A DNA stretch of 64,000 nucleotides. Source: Pseudoramibacter alactolyticus (GTDB lineage: Bacteria; Bacillota; Clostridia; Eubacteriales; Eubacteriaceae). The first letter of the stretch is position 1; each line of letters opens with the position of its first letter. Below are positions 25,386 to 34,462 of the stretch, piece by piece. Under the pieces are notes generated by a model. It saw only the letters and a program-made list of their open reading frames with translations, was not told where the DNA came from and did no database searches. The DNA is taken from the NCBI RefSeq assembly GCF_050908235.1, contig NZ_CP194340.1. One strand, given 5' to 3'. The translations under genes and the position numbers were made by a program.

Positions 25386-26078
25386 ATGTCAAACTTAAAA
25401 TCCATCACCGACCTCTCTGCCATCGATTTTCACTTTAACGATCAGGGGCTGATCCCCGCGATTCTCCAGGATTACCACACCCGGGAAATCCTGATGATGG
25501 CCTGGATGAACGCCGAGTCCCTGGCCCTAACCCTCGAAACCGGCAACGCAACCTTCTTCAGCCGCAGCCGCGGCACCCTGTGGACCAAAGGCGAAACCTC
25601 CGGACATTTTCAAAAGGTCGTCGCCATCGACTACGACTGCGACGCGGACACCCTGCTCCTGCAGGTCAACCCCATCGGACCCGCCTGCCACACCGGCCGC
25701 CGTTCCTGCTTTTACAGACGCCTGGCCGCCGACGACGTCCTCGACCGCGGCAACAGCGACATCCTCACCGCGCTTGCCGCCCAGATTGAAGACCGCAGAA
25801 TCCACCCCATCGAAGGCTCCTACACCAACTATTTATTCAACGAAGGCATCGATAAAATCTGCAAAAAGGTCGGCGAAGAAGCCACCGAGACCGTCATCGC
25901 CGCGAAAAACGGCGATCCGGACGAGCTCGTCAGCGAGACCGCCGATCTGCTCTATCACCTGACGGTGCTGCTCAATCATCAGGGCACGAGTTTTAACGCG
26001 GTGTATGAAAAGCTCGCCGCCCGCCATCAAACCCAGCGCCGGGACGAATACGGCGATCGCGGCAAAATCAAAAAATAA
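25386..26078 (+). CDS. hisIE: Bifunctional phosphoribosyl-AMP cyclohydrolase / phosphoribosyl-ATP pyrophosphatase
   Basis: 230 residues from the ATG at 25386 (AGAAAGG upstream). Residues 1-115 are HisI: MMAWMNAESLALTLETG, TLWTKGETSG, zinc cysteines in DCDADTLLLQV and GPACHTGRRSCFY. Residues about 135-225 are HisE: GSYTNYLFNEGIDKICKKVG then EEATETVIAAKN and ETADLLYHLTVLL. The fusion performs the second and third pathway steps. Last gene of the operon, before a strong terminator. Confidence 0.97.
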   Translation: MSNLKSITDLSAIDFHFNDQGLIPAILQDYHTREILMMAWMNAESLALTLETGNATFFSRSRGTLWTKGETSGHFQKVVAIDYDCDADTLLLQVNPIGPACHTGRRSCFYRRLAADDVLDRGNSDILTALAAQIEDRRIHPIEGSYTNYLFNEGIDKICKKVGEEATETVIAAKNGDPDELVSETADLLYHLTVLLNHQGTSFNAVYEKLAARHQTQRRDEYGDRGKIKK

Positions 26079-26092
26079 AATGCGATCCGCAC

Positions 26093-26127
26093 ACAAAAAA
26101 ACCTGAGGCAAAATGCCTCAGGTTTTT
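26093..26127. terminator. Bidirectional terminator at the end of the his operon
   Basis: ACCTGAGGCA (26101-26110) / TGCCTCAGGT (26114-26123), 10-base perfect stem with AAA loop, flanked by A7 and T-run. Also serves the converging ureohydrolase-like gene. Confidence 0.93.
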
Positions 26128-26141
26128 TGATGGCCGTGCGC

Positions 26142-26885
26142 TTATGCCATCAGCGTCTGCATCAGCGCGCGGTTGACGACGTCGCTTTGAACGATCTGTT
26201 TTTCCCTGGCGTTTTCCGACGGCTCCCCGCAGATATCCGCTCCTAAAACCGGCAGCGCGCGCGTCAGCCGGCGAATGGCCGCCGTCAGCGTTTTTAACGC
26301 CATCGTTCCCTGGTCCCAATTGGTGGTGAGCACCGCCGGCGAAAGTACATCCTTGTCCACCGAGAGATAAACGGGACAGCCGTCGGCAATAATCGAATCG
26401 AGCGCCGCCCCGTCGTTCAGGCAGGCGATCCGTGCCGCCGCGTCTTCAGACAAATGCGCAGGATCCGCCAAAAGTTCCTGCTGATGCCGGCCTGCGCCGA
26501 TCAAAAACACCCGGTTTAAAAACGGATGGTCCCGCAGCGCCTCGCGCAGCCAGGAACCGCAGCTCAACAAAGGACCAAACCGCGGCCGCCTGGCATCCAC
26601 ATGATGGTCGAACACCACCAGATTAAAGGGCCGGCGGATGGTTTCGGTCCAGAAATAGCTCAGATAATGATAGTTGCCGTTGTCCAGAAAATGCAGCCCC
26701 CGACGTCCCGCCGTGTGCATCCGGCGGCGCAGCCGGGCCGCCGCCGCCGGATCGCAATAGCCGTAGGTGCCGGGTATCCCGCTGCAGTCCAGCCAATCAT
26801 GCGCCCGATCGCCATAAAAATGTTCCCGCCGATAAACCCCGGTGAAATTCATCAGGGTCAATCCGGACCATCCCTGCCCTTTCAT
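26142..26885 (-). CDS. Arginase/agmatinase-fold (ureohydrolase superfamily) protein
   Basis: 247 residues, shorter than typical arginases (about 300). Metal-ligand patterns are recognisable: FDHHVDARR (about residue 90), and VYLSVDKDVLSPAVLTTNWDQG (two aspartates, about 168-189). The first arginase ligand His (usually GGDHS) is represented weakly by LFLDNGNYHYLSYF-like sequence (FLDNGNYHY). This divergent set suggests a manganese hydrolase with an unknown substrate rather than a true arginase. It lies 24 bases downstream of the rsmF-type gene on the same strand. Confidence 0.75.
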   Translation of the reverse strand: MKGQGWSGLTLMNFTGVYRREHFYGDRAHDWLDCSGIPGTYGYCDPAAAARLRRRMHTAGRRGLHFLDNGNYHYLSYFWTETIRRPFNLVVFDHHVDARRPRFGPLLSCGSWLREALRDHPFLNRVFLIGAGRHQQELLADPAHLSEDAAARIACLNDGAALDSIIADGCPVYLSVDKDVLSPAVLTTNWDQGTMALKTLTAAIRRLTRALPVLGADICGEPSENAREKQIVQSDVVNRALMQTLMA

Positions 26886-26909
26886 CGCATGCCTCTCTTT
26901 TCTCTTGCG

Positions 26910-28312
26910 CTATTTTTTCATGATCCGCAGGCCCTTGGGATAATGATTTTTGATGACACCCTCGCTGGCCTTGCCCCAGCCGAGGGGATATCCCTGCCAG
27001 GTGACCGCCGTCCAGCCCCTGAGGCCCGCGGCGCGCAGCGGTTCCCCCTTCAGATACGCAAAGGCCTCGTCAGCGCTTGTTACTTCGTGGCGCCGGCCGC
27101 CGTTTTCGGGCATCAGCGCCATCGCGAGGGCATGAGCCGGCTCGAAGCGGCCGGTTTTAAAGACCCCCAGTTCCAGCCCGAAGCGCAGCGTTTTAAGGCC
27201 TTCGAGCCGTCGCGGCGCAAACCCTTCCGGCGCGGCAAAAAGCTTGTCGCCCGCCTGCCAGAGATCCTTATCCGGAAGAGACAGCGCTGTTTCTTTTAAA
27301 AACCGATGAAAATCGGCCCGCTCTTTTTGGCCGGCCGTGTCCAGATGGATCGCCGCTTCTTATTTTTGCTCCTGCGAACGGGCATGTCGGCATTTTCCGC
27401 GTCGCGAAGCTTGCGCATCTTGGCCACAAAGTGCCCTTCTCCTGCCACATGATTCGGCATGATGCGCAGGGTGCCGGCCACTCGCCTTTCGCCGGTCGCC
27501 GCCCATTCCGGCCGGCCGTGATCCGCCAGTCCCGGTAAAGCCAACGGTACCACTTCGTAACGATCCGTCGCGATCAGCCGCTCGACGATCTGCTCATTTT
27601 CTTCCGGGGAAAAGGTGCAGGTCGAATAAACCAGTTCCCCGCCGGGGGCCAGCAGCTGATCCACCGTTTTGAGGATCTCCCATTGTCTGGCCGCGCATTG
27701 GATTACCCGCTCGGGCTGCCACTCGGCGAGCACGTCGGGATCCTTGCGAAACATCCCCTCGCCGGAACACGGCGCATCCACCAAAATTTTATTAAAGTAT
27801 CCGGTGAAGCCCGCCATCAATTTATCCGGTGCGGCACTTAAAATCACGCTGTTGGCAATGCCCATGCGCTCCATATTGGACGCCAGCACGGCGCTGCGGC
27901 TTTTAACGATCTCGTTGGAAATAAGCACGCCGCGCCCGTTCAGCTTGCAGGCCAGCTGCGTGCTCTTGCCCCCCGGTGCCGCGCATAGATCCAGCACCCG
28001 ATCACCGGGCTCTGCTCCCAGGGCCTCCGCCGGGGTCATGGCCGTGGGCTCCTGCACATAATAAAGCCCTGCATAATAGCCCACCTGCTTGCCGGGGCGT
28101 ACATCGCCGCCGATATAAAACCCGGTGGGACACCAGGGAACGGCCTTCGTTTCAAAGGGAAAAAGCGATCGCATCCGCCCGTTGTCCATCTTGAGCGTGT
28201 TAGTCCGAATGCCTTTATAGGCGGAACGATTATAGCTGTCAGCCAGGGCGGCAAAGGCTTCCGACCCCATCAATGTGCGCATTTTATCAGAAAAAGCTTC
28301 CGGTAAATTCAT
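26910..28312 (-). pseudogene. RsmB/RsmF-type rRNA cytosine methyltransferase, frameshifted
   Basis: Starts at ATG 28310-28312 with AGGAGAA upstream. The first 340 residues carry the SAM motif LDLCAAPGGKSTQLA and the catalytic VDAPCSGEGMFRKD and STCTFSPEENE (two cysteines), as in RsmF-like m5C methyltransferases. The frame then ends at 27296. The remaining domain continues in the -1 frame to 26910: LKTLRFGLELGVFKTGRFEP, then a PUA-like end with GYPLGWGKASEGVIKNHYPK. One added A in the A5 run at 27324-27328 joins the two into a 467-residue protein of normal layout. Genuine mutation or sequencing error cannot be separated here. If truncated, the catalytic part could still be made. Confidence 0.85.
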
Positions 28313-28336
28313 GGCGTTCTCCTGTCTTTCGGATTT

Positions 28337-28361
28337 AAAAAAAGCCGACAAGCGGCTTTTT
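28337..28361 (-). terminator. Terminator after the PIN/TRAM gene
   Basis: Minus strand AAAAAGCCG / CGGCTTTTTTT with a 5-base loop between the PIN/TRAM stop and the rsmF-type start. Confidence 0.85.
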
Positions 28362-28379
28362 GAATGCCCGGCAAAGCCA

Positions 28380-29495
28380 TTAAACGTCTTTACTGGGTTT
28401 GGCAAAAATCATGCGGCCGGCAGCCGTTTGCAGCACACTGGTGACAGTCACGGCAATGTGCTCGCCGATGTGACGTTTGCCGTTTTCCACGACGATCATC
28501 GTGCCGTCGTCCAGGTAGGCCACGGCCTGACCGCTTTCCTTCCCGTTTTTAACCGGATGGACCTGCATAGCCTCGCCGGGAAGCACCACCGGTTTCACCG
28601 CATTGGCCAGCTCGTTAATATTGAGCACCTGAACGCCGCGGACCGTCGCCACCTTGTTGAGGTTGTAATCGTTGGTGAGAATCTTATACTTCTTTTCCTT
28701 ACCCATGCGGACCAATTTATCGTCCACGCCGGTCAAGTCGTCGTAATCTTCTTCGGAGACGCGGATCATCTCGTCAAATTCATTTTGCATCTTTTTGACA
28801 ATGTCAAGACCGCGGCGCCCCCGGGCGCGCTTCAGATCGTCGCCGTTATCCGCCAGAAGCTGCAGCTCTGCCAGCACAAACACCGGCACGATCACCGGCC
28901 CCTCCAAAAAACCGGAACGCATGATGTCATAAATCCGGCCATCGATGATCACCGACGTATCCAAAATTTTAATTTCCGGTTCCAAGGCATTGGTTTTCCT
29001 GCGGCTGAGTTTGCGCGTGAGGCTGCTGCCCACATTGACGCTCCGCATCTGCCGAAACGCGTCGATAAATTCGTCGCGCTTGCGCACGGGAATCGCCACC
29101 CCAAGATAGGCCATCAGCACGTAAACCACGATAGTGAGCACGCTGGCCAGCCATTTGATGGGGATTTGCGCAATGGGCACCGAGATGAGCATCGCGATAA
29201 GCAGACCAATCACAAGCCCGCCAATCCCGAGCACGACATCCGCCATTCGCACTTCTTCCAGACTTTTCTCGACCGCTTTTGAAATGGCTTTGCCCATTTT
29301 GACAATCAACGAAAAAATAAAATAAAAAATGAGACCAAAAATAACAACGGCGCCAATCGTCACAAGCCAGCGATACATATCCGTCGCCGCCATTTTTTGT
29401 GGCAGCCAGCGGTGCACAATCGCCGCGTTTCCCAGCACATAGCCGATAATCATTCCGAATAGCGTGCAAATCCCTCTTAAAACTTTACGTAGCAT
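28380..29495 (-). CDS. Membrane PIN/TRAM-domain nuclease-like protein (YacL family)
   Basis: 371 residues from ATG 29493-29495, with AAAGGAGGTG seven bases upstream; longer in-frame starts have no such site. Four hydrophobic helices (residues about 5-30, 35-65, 85-110, 115-135) are followed by a PIN domain. Its acidic residues appear in KILDTSVIIDGRIYDI (about 178-193), ELQLLADNGDD and LTNDYNLN. A C-terminal TRAM domain (about 300-365) ends in EHIAVTVTSVLQTAAGRMIF. YacL-like proteins are common in Firmicutes; RNase activity is inferred from the PIN fold. Own promoter and terminator. Confidence 0.9.
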   Translation of the reverse strand: MLRKVLRGICTLFGMIIGYVLGNAAIVHRWLPQKMAATDMYRWLVTIGAVVIFGLIFYFIFSLIVKMGKAISKAVEKSLEEVRMADVVLGIGGLVIGLLIAMLISVPIAQIPIKWLASVLTIVVYVLMAYLGVAIPVRKRDEFIDAFRQMRSVNVGSSLTRKLSRRKTNALEPEIKILDTSVIIDGRIYDIMRSGFLEGPVIVPVFVLAELQLLADNGDDLKRARGRRGLDIVKKMQNEFDEMIRVSEEDYDDLTGVDDKLVRMGKEKKYKILTNDYNLNKVATVRGVQVLNINELANAVKPVVLPGEAMQVHPVKNGKESGQAVAYLDDGTMIVVENGKRHIGEHIAVTVTSVLQTAAGRMIFAKPSKDV

Positions 29496-29828
29496 GATTT
29501 CACCTCCTTTCATAGAATGTGCATTTTTATTATAACATGCCTTCAAAAGCCTCGCCACTTTTGTATGATTTATTTGTCCAAACCTTGCGTGACGGTAACC
29601 GACAATTTCCGCGTGGACCCGCGCACAGCCGGCGTGACGAATGTGCCAAGCGCCCATCCCTGCGGCGCGCGGGCTGCGACGTGGAAAAAAATTCAGCTAA
29701 GCAACGGCTGAATGACGGCGCATTCTGCTGATCGCGTCAGCAATCAGCTCAACGCACCTTAGCTGCCGTTATCCCGTGATTTGTCCATAACACCGAACAA
29801 GAACAGCCGGCAGCAAGCCGCGAATAAC
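29496..29828. other. Intergenic region upstream of the PIN/TRAM gene
   Basis: Contains the PIN/TRAM ribosome-binding site and promoter (29529-29537). I see no further gene, repeat or RNA structure between about 29540 and 29828, where the deoR terminator begins. Confidence 0.5.
29529..29537 (-). promoter_or_regulatory. Extended -10 promoter of the PIN/TRAM gene
   Basis: Minus strand TGTTATAAT, perfect hexamer with TGn extension, 34 bases before the start codon; -35 not convincing. Confidence 0.6.
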
Positions 29829-29863
29829 AAAAATGCTATCCCGTCAAATGGCGGAATAGCATT
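29829..29863 (-). terminator. deoR terminator
   Basis: Minus strand AATGCTAT / ATAGCATT stem extended internally by CCGC/GCGG-type pairs, followed by a short T tract; 23 bases past the stop. Confidence 0.85.
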
Positions 29864-29885
29864 TATTTTTTTAATGATATTGGCG

Positions 29886-30662
29886 TTACTCCGGCTTTTT
29901 CGTCGCCGCGTCAATGACCTGCGTCGCGTCTTCCACGATCGTGCGCAGGGTATCGACATGATCGCCGGCGGTGATAATGCCGTCGACGTCCTGCCAGTCC
30001 GCGTAGGAAAACTGGGCGGTCGTCGTGCATTTGGTGCTGTCCGCGACGACGTAGGTCCTTTTCGCCGCGTGCAGCATCCAGGCCTTCACACTCGACTCGT
30101 CATAGGAGACGGTCGTCGGGCCGTTCTGGTGTTTGAACCCGTCCGAACCCAGAAACGCGATATCCGCGCGGATGTTTTTAAACCGGTCGAGCACCCAGCC
30201 GCCGATCAGCGCGTGGGAGCTTCTTCGAATCTTGCCGCCGCAGAGAAAAACCTGATGCTCGGATTCCGACAGCAGCGTTGCCGCGTCGAGGGAATTCGTG
30301 ATGATGGTCAGTCCCTGTTTGATGGTGAGCTGTTTGGCGATGGCGCTGGTTGTGCTGCCGGCGTCGAGCAGGATCACGTCGTGTTTATGAATGAGGCTCA
30401 CCGCTTTCGCGGCGATTTCCGCTTTTTCCTCCGCGTGGACCCATTCTTTTTCGTTGAGCGGTTTTTCCACCGCGCCGATTTTCGGAATGGCGCCGCCGTA
30501 ATTCTTTTCGGCGATGCCCATTTCTTCCAAATAAATAATATCCTTGCGGATCGTTTCGGTCGACACGCCAAAGTGCTCGGCCATTTCGCCGACTTTGACG
30601 CTGCCTTCCCGGATTAAAATCTGCGCCATACGATTGCGCCGGTCCGCGGTTAAATTTGCCAT
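29886..30662 (-). CDS. DeoR-family transcriptional repressor of the hexitol PTS operon
   Basis: 258 residues from ATG 30660-30662; a GTG at 30672-30674 in frame is an alternative, and both have poor ribosome-binding sites. N-terminal HTH with VKVGEMAEHFGVSTETIRKD (about 21-40), then GGAIP, the family's hallmark after the HTH. The C-terminal sugar-phosphate sensor domain contains ILLDAGSTTSAIA and DIAFLGSDGF. Divergent from the PTS/dehydrogenase operon with a shared 286-base control region that contains a long inverted repeat. Inferred to be the local regulator, responding to a phosphorylated sugar alcohol or ketose. Confidence 0.9.
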   Translation of the reverse strand: MANLTADRRNRMAQILIREGSVKVGEMAEHFGVSTETIRKDIIYLEEMGIAEKNYGGAIPKIGAVEKPLNEKEWVHAEEKAEIAAKAVSLIHKHDVILLDAGSTTSAIAKQLTIKQGLTIITNSLDAATLLSESEHQVFLCGGKIRRSSHALIGGWVLDRFKNIRADIAFLGSDGFKHQNGPTTVSYDESSVKAWMLHAAKRTYVVADSTKCTTTAQFSYADWQDVDGIITAGDHVDTLRTIVEDATQVIDAATKKPE

Positions 30663-30715
30663 ATGACCGCTCACTTTCTATCTATCAATCAGGTCCCTGC
30701 CCATTGACAAATCAA

Positions 30716-30792
30716 CTTGCGATTAATTGGGAAAATCGCTTTTCTGAATTTAATAGCAACGCTATTTTAGCATAACCCCAATAAATCGCAAG
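30716..30792. promoter_or_regulatory. Pair of inverted 16-base operator-like sites in the deoR–PTS control region
   Basis: CTTGCGATTAATTGGG (30716-30731) and its inverted copy CCCAATAAATCGCAAG (30777-30792), 15 of 16 matching, 45 bases apart. The right copy overlaps the deoR -35. Arrangement fits two DeoR operators allowing looping. Confidence 0.65.
30764..30791 (-). promoter_or_regulatory. deoR promoter
   Basis: Minus strand TTGCGA (30791-30786), 16-base spacer, TAAAAT (30769-30764) with a TGn extension. Confidence 0.6.
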
Positions 30793-30820
30793 AAAAAAAT
30801 TGAGTTTTTTCGGAAAAATC

Positions 30821-30849
30821 TTGACATCCAATCAACACCATGCTATATT
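30821..30849 (+). promoter_or_regulatory. Promoter of the PTS operon
   Basis: TTGACA (30821-30826), 17-base spacer, TATATT (30844-30849). Strong consensus; the leader of about 90 bases is AT-rich. Confidence 0.85.
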
Positions 30850-30948
30850 ATGTTTAGAAACAACAAAACGCAACTAAAAATAATTATAATAGTTGTGGGT
30901 TAAGGCATCTTATGTAAAATCTTTTATATCAGAGCAGGAGGATAACTG

Positions 30949-32853
30949 ATGAAAGAGAAAGTGCAATCGTTCGGGAGATTCTTATCCGGCATGGTGATGC
31001 CGAATATCGGTGCCTTTATCGCCTGGGGGCTGATGGCCGCGTTGTTTATCGACACGGGCTGGCTGCCGAACAAGCTGTTAAATACCATCGTCGGACCGTT
31101 TTTAAGCTACGCCCTGCCGCTGCTCATTGCGTATACCGGCGGCAAAATGGTCGGCGGACCGCGCGGCGCAGTCATGGGGGCGATTGCCACGATGGGCGTT
31201 ATCCAGTCCAATCCGGACACGACCATGCTCATGGGCGCGATGGTCATGGGGCCGCTCGCCGGCTGGATCATCAAACGCTTCGACAACGCGGTCGACGGCA
31301 AAATCAAACCGGGTTTCGAAATGCTCGTCAACAACTTCTCGGTCGGCATTATCGGGATGCTGCTTGCGATTGCCGGTTACTATATTTTCGGACCGGTTAT
31401 GGCGGGGCTTCTGGCTGTTTTGCAGGCCGGCGCCGACGTGCTCGTCAAACACAGCCTGCTGCCGCTCGTTTCAATTTTCGTTGAGCCGGCGAAGGTTTTG
31501 TTCTTAAACAACGCGATCAACCACGGCATCTTCACACCCCTCGGCGCAGAAGAAGTCAAGGCGGCCGGCAAGTCGATTTTCTACATGATCGAAACCAATC
31601 CGGGCCCGGGCACCGGCGTGCTCCTCGCATACTGGCTTTTCTCGAAGGATAAGGCGACCAAGGATTCCGCGCCGGGCGCGTTAATTGTTCACCTGCTCGG
31701 CGGGATTCACGAAATCTCATTCCCGTACATCCTGATGAATCCGATGCTGCTGCTTGCAACCATCGGCGGCAGCTTCGCAGCAATGATGTACAACACTTTG
31801 TTTAATCTCGGTTTAAACGGTCCGGCTTCTCCGGGCTCCATTATCGCATTCGTCGGCATGGCGCCGAAGGGGTCCACCTTTGCGGTTTTGCTTTCGGCTG
31901 TCATTGCAGCGGCTGTCTCGTTTGCCATTGCCGCGCCGATCATCCGGCTTACCGGCGCCAAGGGCAGCCTCGACGAAGCGAAAGACCAGATGAGCGATAT
32001 GAAGGCATCCGCCAAAGGCCTTGCGCAGGAAGGCGCGGCCGTCGACCTGAGAACGCTCGATCAGATCGTATTCGCTTGCGACGCCGGCATGGGTTCTTCG
32101 GCCATGGGGGCGGCGGTGATGCAGCGCAAGCTTGAAGAAGCGGGCTTCGGCAATATCCAGGTCACGCATTCATCGGTTTCCGAAATTCCGGACGGCGCCA
32201 AGTTCATCATCTGCCACAAGGATCTTGCAGAACGCGCCGTCAAGAGCGCCCCGCAGGCCAGACTCGTCACCATCACGAATTTCATGAACGCGCCGGAATA
32301 CGACGAAGTCGTCGCGGAAATCATCCAGTCCCGCAAAAACCTGCCGGACGACAATCAAGCGGCGGCGGCAGAAAATCCGTCAAACCAGACCGAAGCAACC
32401 GACAATGCGCAAGCAGATTACGCAGATTACAAGGGCGGCGTGCTGATCAAAAAGAACATCCGCCTCAATCGCTCACCCCAGACAAAAGAAGCCATCATTC
32501 GCGACATCGGCAAAGTGTTTTACGACGGCGGCTACACCACCGAAAAATACACGGAAGCCATGCTCGAAAAAGAAAAAGTCTTCAATACGGCCATCGGCAA
32601 CAACCTCGCGATTCCCCACGGCATCGAAGGCATGACCGGCGAAATCCTGAATTCCGGCCTCGTCATCTTTTCCTATCCGGACGGCGTGGATTGGGGCGAC
32701 GGCCAAAGCGTTAAACTCGTCATCGGGATCGCATCGGTCGGCGATGAACACGTCGACAAGCTGGCCAAAATCGCAGCGGCCTGCAACACCGAAGAAGCCG
32801 TCAACAAAATCTTAGCCATGGACGTCGACGACGTGTACGATTTGTTTAAATAA
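30949..32853 (+). CDS. mtlA: Mannitol-type PTS transporter, EIICBA
   Basis: 634 residues. EIIC (about 1-340) is the multi-span channel, starting VQSFGRFLSGMVMPNIGAFI, with NNAINHGIFTPLG and HLLGGIHEISFPYIL. EIIB (about 365-460) has FACDAGMGSSAMGA, phospho-Cys C377. After an Ala/Asn-rich linker, EIIA (about 490-634) has NLAIPHGIEGMTG, phospho-His H557. The single-chain CBA order is that of E. coli MtlA. It imports and phosphorylates a hexitol, probably mannitol, using HPr-phosphate. GGAGG lies 8 bases before the ATG. No mtlD-type dehydrogenase follows; a zinc MDR enzyme takes its place, so the substrate could be another hexitol. Confidence 0.92.
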   Translation: MKEKVQSFGRFLSGMVMPNIGAFIAWGLMAALFIDTGWLPNKLLNTIVGPFLSYALPLLIAYTGGKMVGGPRGAVMGAIATMGVIQSNPDTTMLMGAMVMGPLAGWIIKRFDNAVDGKIKPGFEMLVNNFSVGIIGMLLAIAGYYIFGPVMAGLLAVLQAGADVLVKHSLLPLVSIFVEPAKVLFLNNAINHGIFTPLGAEEVKAAGKSIFYMIETNPGPGTGVLLAYWLFSKDKATKDSAPGALIVHLLGGIHEISFPYILMNPMLLLATIGGSFAAMMYNTLFNLGLNGPASPGSIIAFVGMAPKGSTFAVLLSAVIAAAVSFAIAAPIIRLTGAKGSLDEAKDQMSDMKASAKGLAQEGAAVDLRTLDQIVFACDAGMGSSAMGAAVMQRKLEEAGFGNIQVTHSSVSEIPDGAKFIICHKDLAERAVKSAPQARLVTITNFMNAPEYDEVVAEIIQSRKNLPDDNQAAAAENPSNQTEATDNAQADYADYKGGVLIKKNIRLNRSPQTKEAIIRDIGKVFYDGGYTTEKYTEAMLEKEKVFNTAIGNNLAIPHGIEGMTGEILNSGLVIFSYPDGVDWGDGQSVKLVIGIASVGDEHVDKLAKIAAACNTEEAVNKILAMDVDDVYDLFK

Positions 32854-32957
32854 CGCGGTGACGGCGATCCCTTCGCCGCTGCCGCGGCGGCGAAGGCCGC
32901 GCAGAAATACAATAAAACCATAAAAAGCATTTAAAGGATCAGAAAGAAGGATCAATC

Positions 32958-34244
32958 ATGGGACAGAAAACAAAGGCAGTCAGACTTTACGGTGCGATGG
33001 ATTTGCGGCTCGAAGAATTCGAACTGCCGGAAATCAAAGACGACGAAATTTTAGCGAAAATTTACAGCGACAGCATCTGCATGTCGACGTATAAGCTGGC
33101 CAAACAGGGCAAAAATCACAAACGCTGCCCGCAGAACGTCGAGACCAATCCGGTCATCATCGGCCACGAATTTACCGGCGTCATCGTCAAGGTCGGAAAA
33201 AAATGGCAGGATCAATTCAAGCCGGGCATGCGCTTCGCCCAGCAGCCGGCCCTGAACTACAAGGGCAGCATGGATTCTCCGGGCTACTCCTATGAATTTT
33301 TCGGCGGCGATACACAGTACTGCATCTTCCCGCCCGAAGCGATGGAAGTCGGCGCGCTCATGCCCTTTGACGGCGACAGCTTCTACAAAGCGTCCCTCGG
33401 CGAACCGCTGTCCTGCTCCATCGGCGCTTTCCACGCCATGTATCACACGAAGCAGGCGAACTACCATCACGAGATGGGCCTGAAGGAAAACGGCAACGTC
33501 ATCATCATGGGCGGCTGCGGGCCGATGGGCCTCGGCGCCGTGGCATACGGCACGGTCTGCAAATACCATCCGAAGCGCATCGTGGTCACCGATGTGGACG
33601 ATGCGAAAATCGCCCGCGCCAAGGAAGTCATGCCGGTGGAAAAAGCGGCCGAAAACGGCGTCGAACTGGTTTATGTCAACACCGCCAAAATGGATGATCC
33701 GCAAAAGGGCTTAATGGACATTTCCGAAGGCCACGGCTATGACGACGCATTTATCTACGTGCCGATTCCGGCGGTCGCAACGCTCTGCAACGCCGTGCTC
33801 GCCTATGACGGCTGCATGAACTTCTTCTCCGGCCCGCAGGATAAGACCTTTTCCGCGGCGGTCAATCTCTACGACTGCCATTACAACGCCACCCACATCA
33901 TGGGCACCACCGGCGGCAACAACGACGACATGATTGAAGCGAACGATCTCGCGGCCAAAAACATCATCGACCCGGCCATCATGGTCACCCATGTCGGCGG
34001 CATCGATTCCATCGCGGATGCAACGATGAACCTGCCGAATATTCCGGGGGGCAAAAAACTGGCTTACACGCAGTTTGACATGCCGATGACCGCCATTGAA
34101 GATTTCGGCAAACTCGGCGAAAAAGACCCTTTCTTCAAAGAGCTGAATGCCTGCTGCAAGGCCCACCGCGGTCTGTGGAATCCGGAAGCCGAGCGCATGA
34201 TCTTCAAGCATTTCGGCGTGAAGATTTTCGGCGAAGATGAATAA
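32958..34244 (+). CDS. Zinc-dependent MDR dehydrogenase, L-sorbose-1-phosphate reductase-like
   Basis: 428 residues. Medium-chain dehydrogenase: catalytic zinc Cys in DSICMSTYK, GHEFTGVIVKVG (His and Glu), and the Rossmann dinucleotide motif MGGCGPMGLGAVAYG (about 182-196). The long lobe with HKRCPQNVETNPVIIGHE and FFSGPQDKTFSAAVNLYD resembles SorE-like sorbose-1-phosphate reductases (about 410-430 residues). With the PTS it would interconvert hexitol phosphate and ketose phosphate using NAD(P). About 105 bases downstream of mtlA, same promoter, followed by a terminator. Exact substrate is inferred. Confidence 0.8.
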   Translation: MGQKTKAVRLYGAMDLRLEEFELPEIKDDEILAKIYSDSICMSTYKLAKQGKNHKRCPQNVETNPVIIGHEFTGVIVKVGKKWQDQFKPGMRFAQQPALNYKGSMDSPGYSYEFFGGDTQYCIFPPEAMEVGALMPFDGDSFYKASLGEPLSCSIGAFHAMYHTKQANYHHEMGLKENGNVIIMGGCGPMGLGAVAYGTVCKYHPKRIVVTDVDDAKIARAKEVMPVEKAAENGVELVYVNTAKMDDPQKGLMDISEGHGYDDAFIYVPIPAVATLCNAVLAYDGCMNFFSGPQDKTFSAAVNLYDCHYNATHIMGTTGGNNDDMIEANDLAAKNIIDPAIMVTHVGGIDSIADATMNLPNIPGGKKLAYTQFDMPMTAIEDFGKLGEKDPFFKELNACCKAHRGLWNPEAERMIFKHFGVKIFGEDE

Positions 34245-34268
34245 TATCTCCGCATAAGCCCCCCCTTG

Positions 34269-34295
34269 CAAAGCCCGTGGGTTCGCGGGCTTTTG
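34269..34295 (+). terminator. Terminator of the PTS–dehydrogenase operon
   Basis: AAAGCCCG / CGGGCTTTT hairpin, 30 bases past the dehydrogenase stop. Confidence 0.85.
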
Positions 34296-34361
34296 TCATT
34301 GCCGGAAAAGCCCGCAGCAGACATCGCCGCGCATCATCAAAAAACGCAAGACATGCCTGCC

Positions 34362-34404
34362 AAAAAAACAAAAACCGCATCCGATTATTTTTCGGATACG
34401 GTTT
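34362..34404 (-). terminator. carD terminator
   Basis: Minus strand AAACCGTATCCGA / TCGGATGCGGTTT stem (one G-T pair) then a long T-rich run. Confidence 0.85.
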
Positions 34405-34462
34405 GTCTGCAATTCTGAAACCGCCTGCACGGTGTACAGATGATCGTCTTCGATTTTTAAAT

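Noticed and set aside
27296..27356. Programmed -1 frameshift in the rsmF-type gene
   Set aside because: The heptamer at the A run reads C AAA AAG, not the efficient A AAA AAG form, and no stimulatory hairpin is obvious; also rsmF proteins are not known to use frameshifting.
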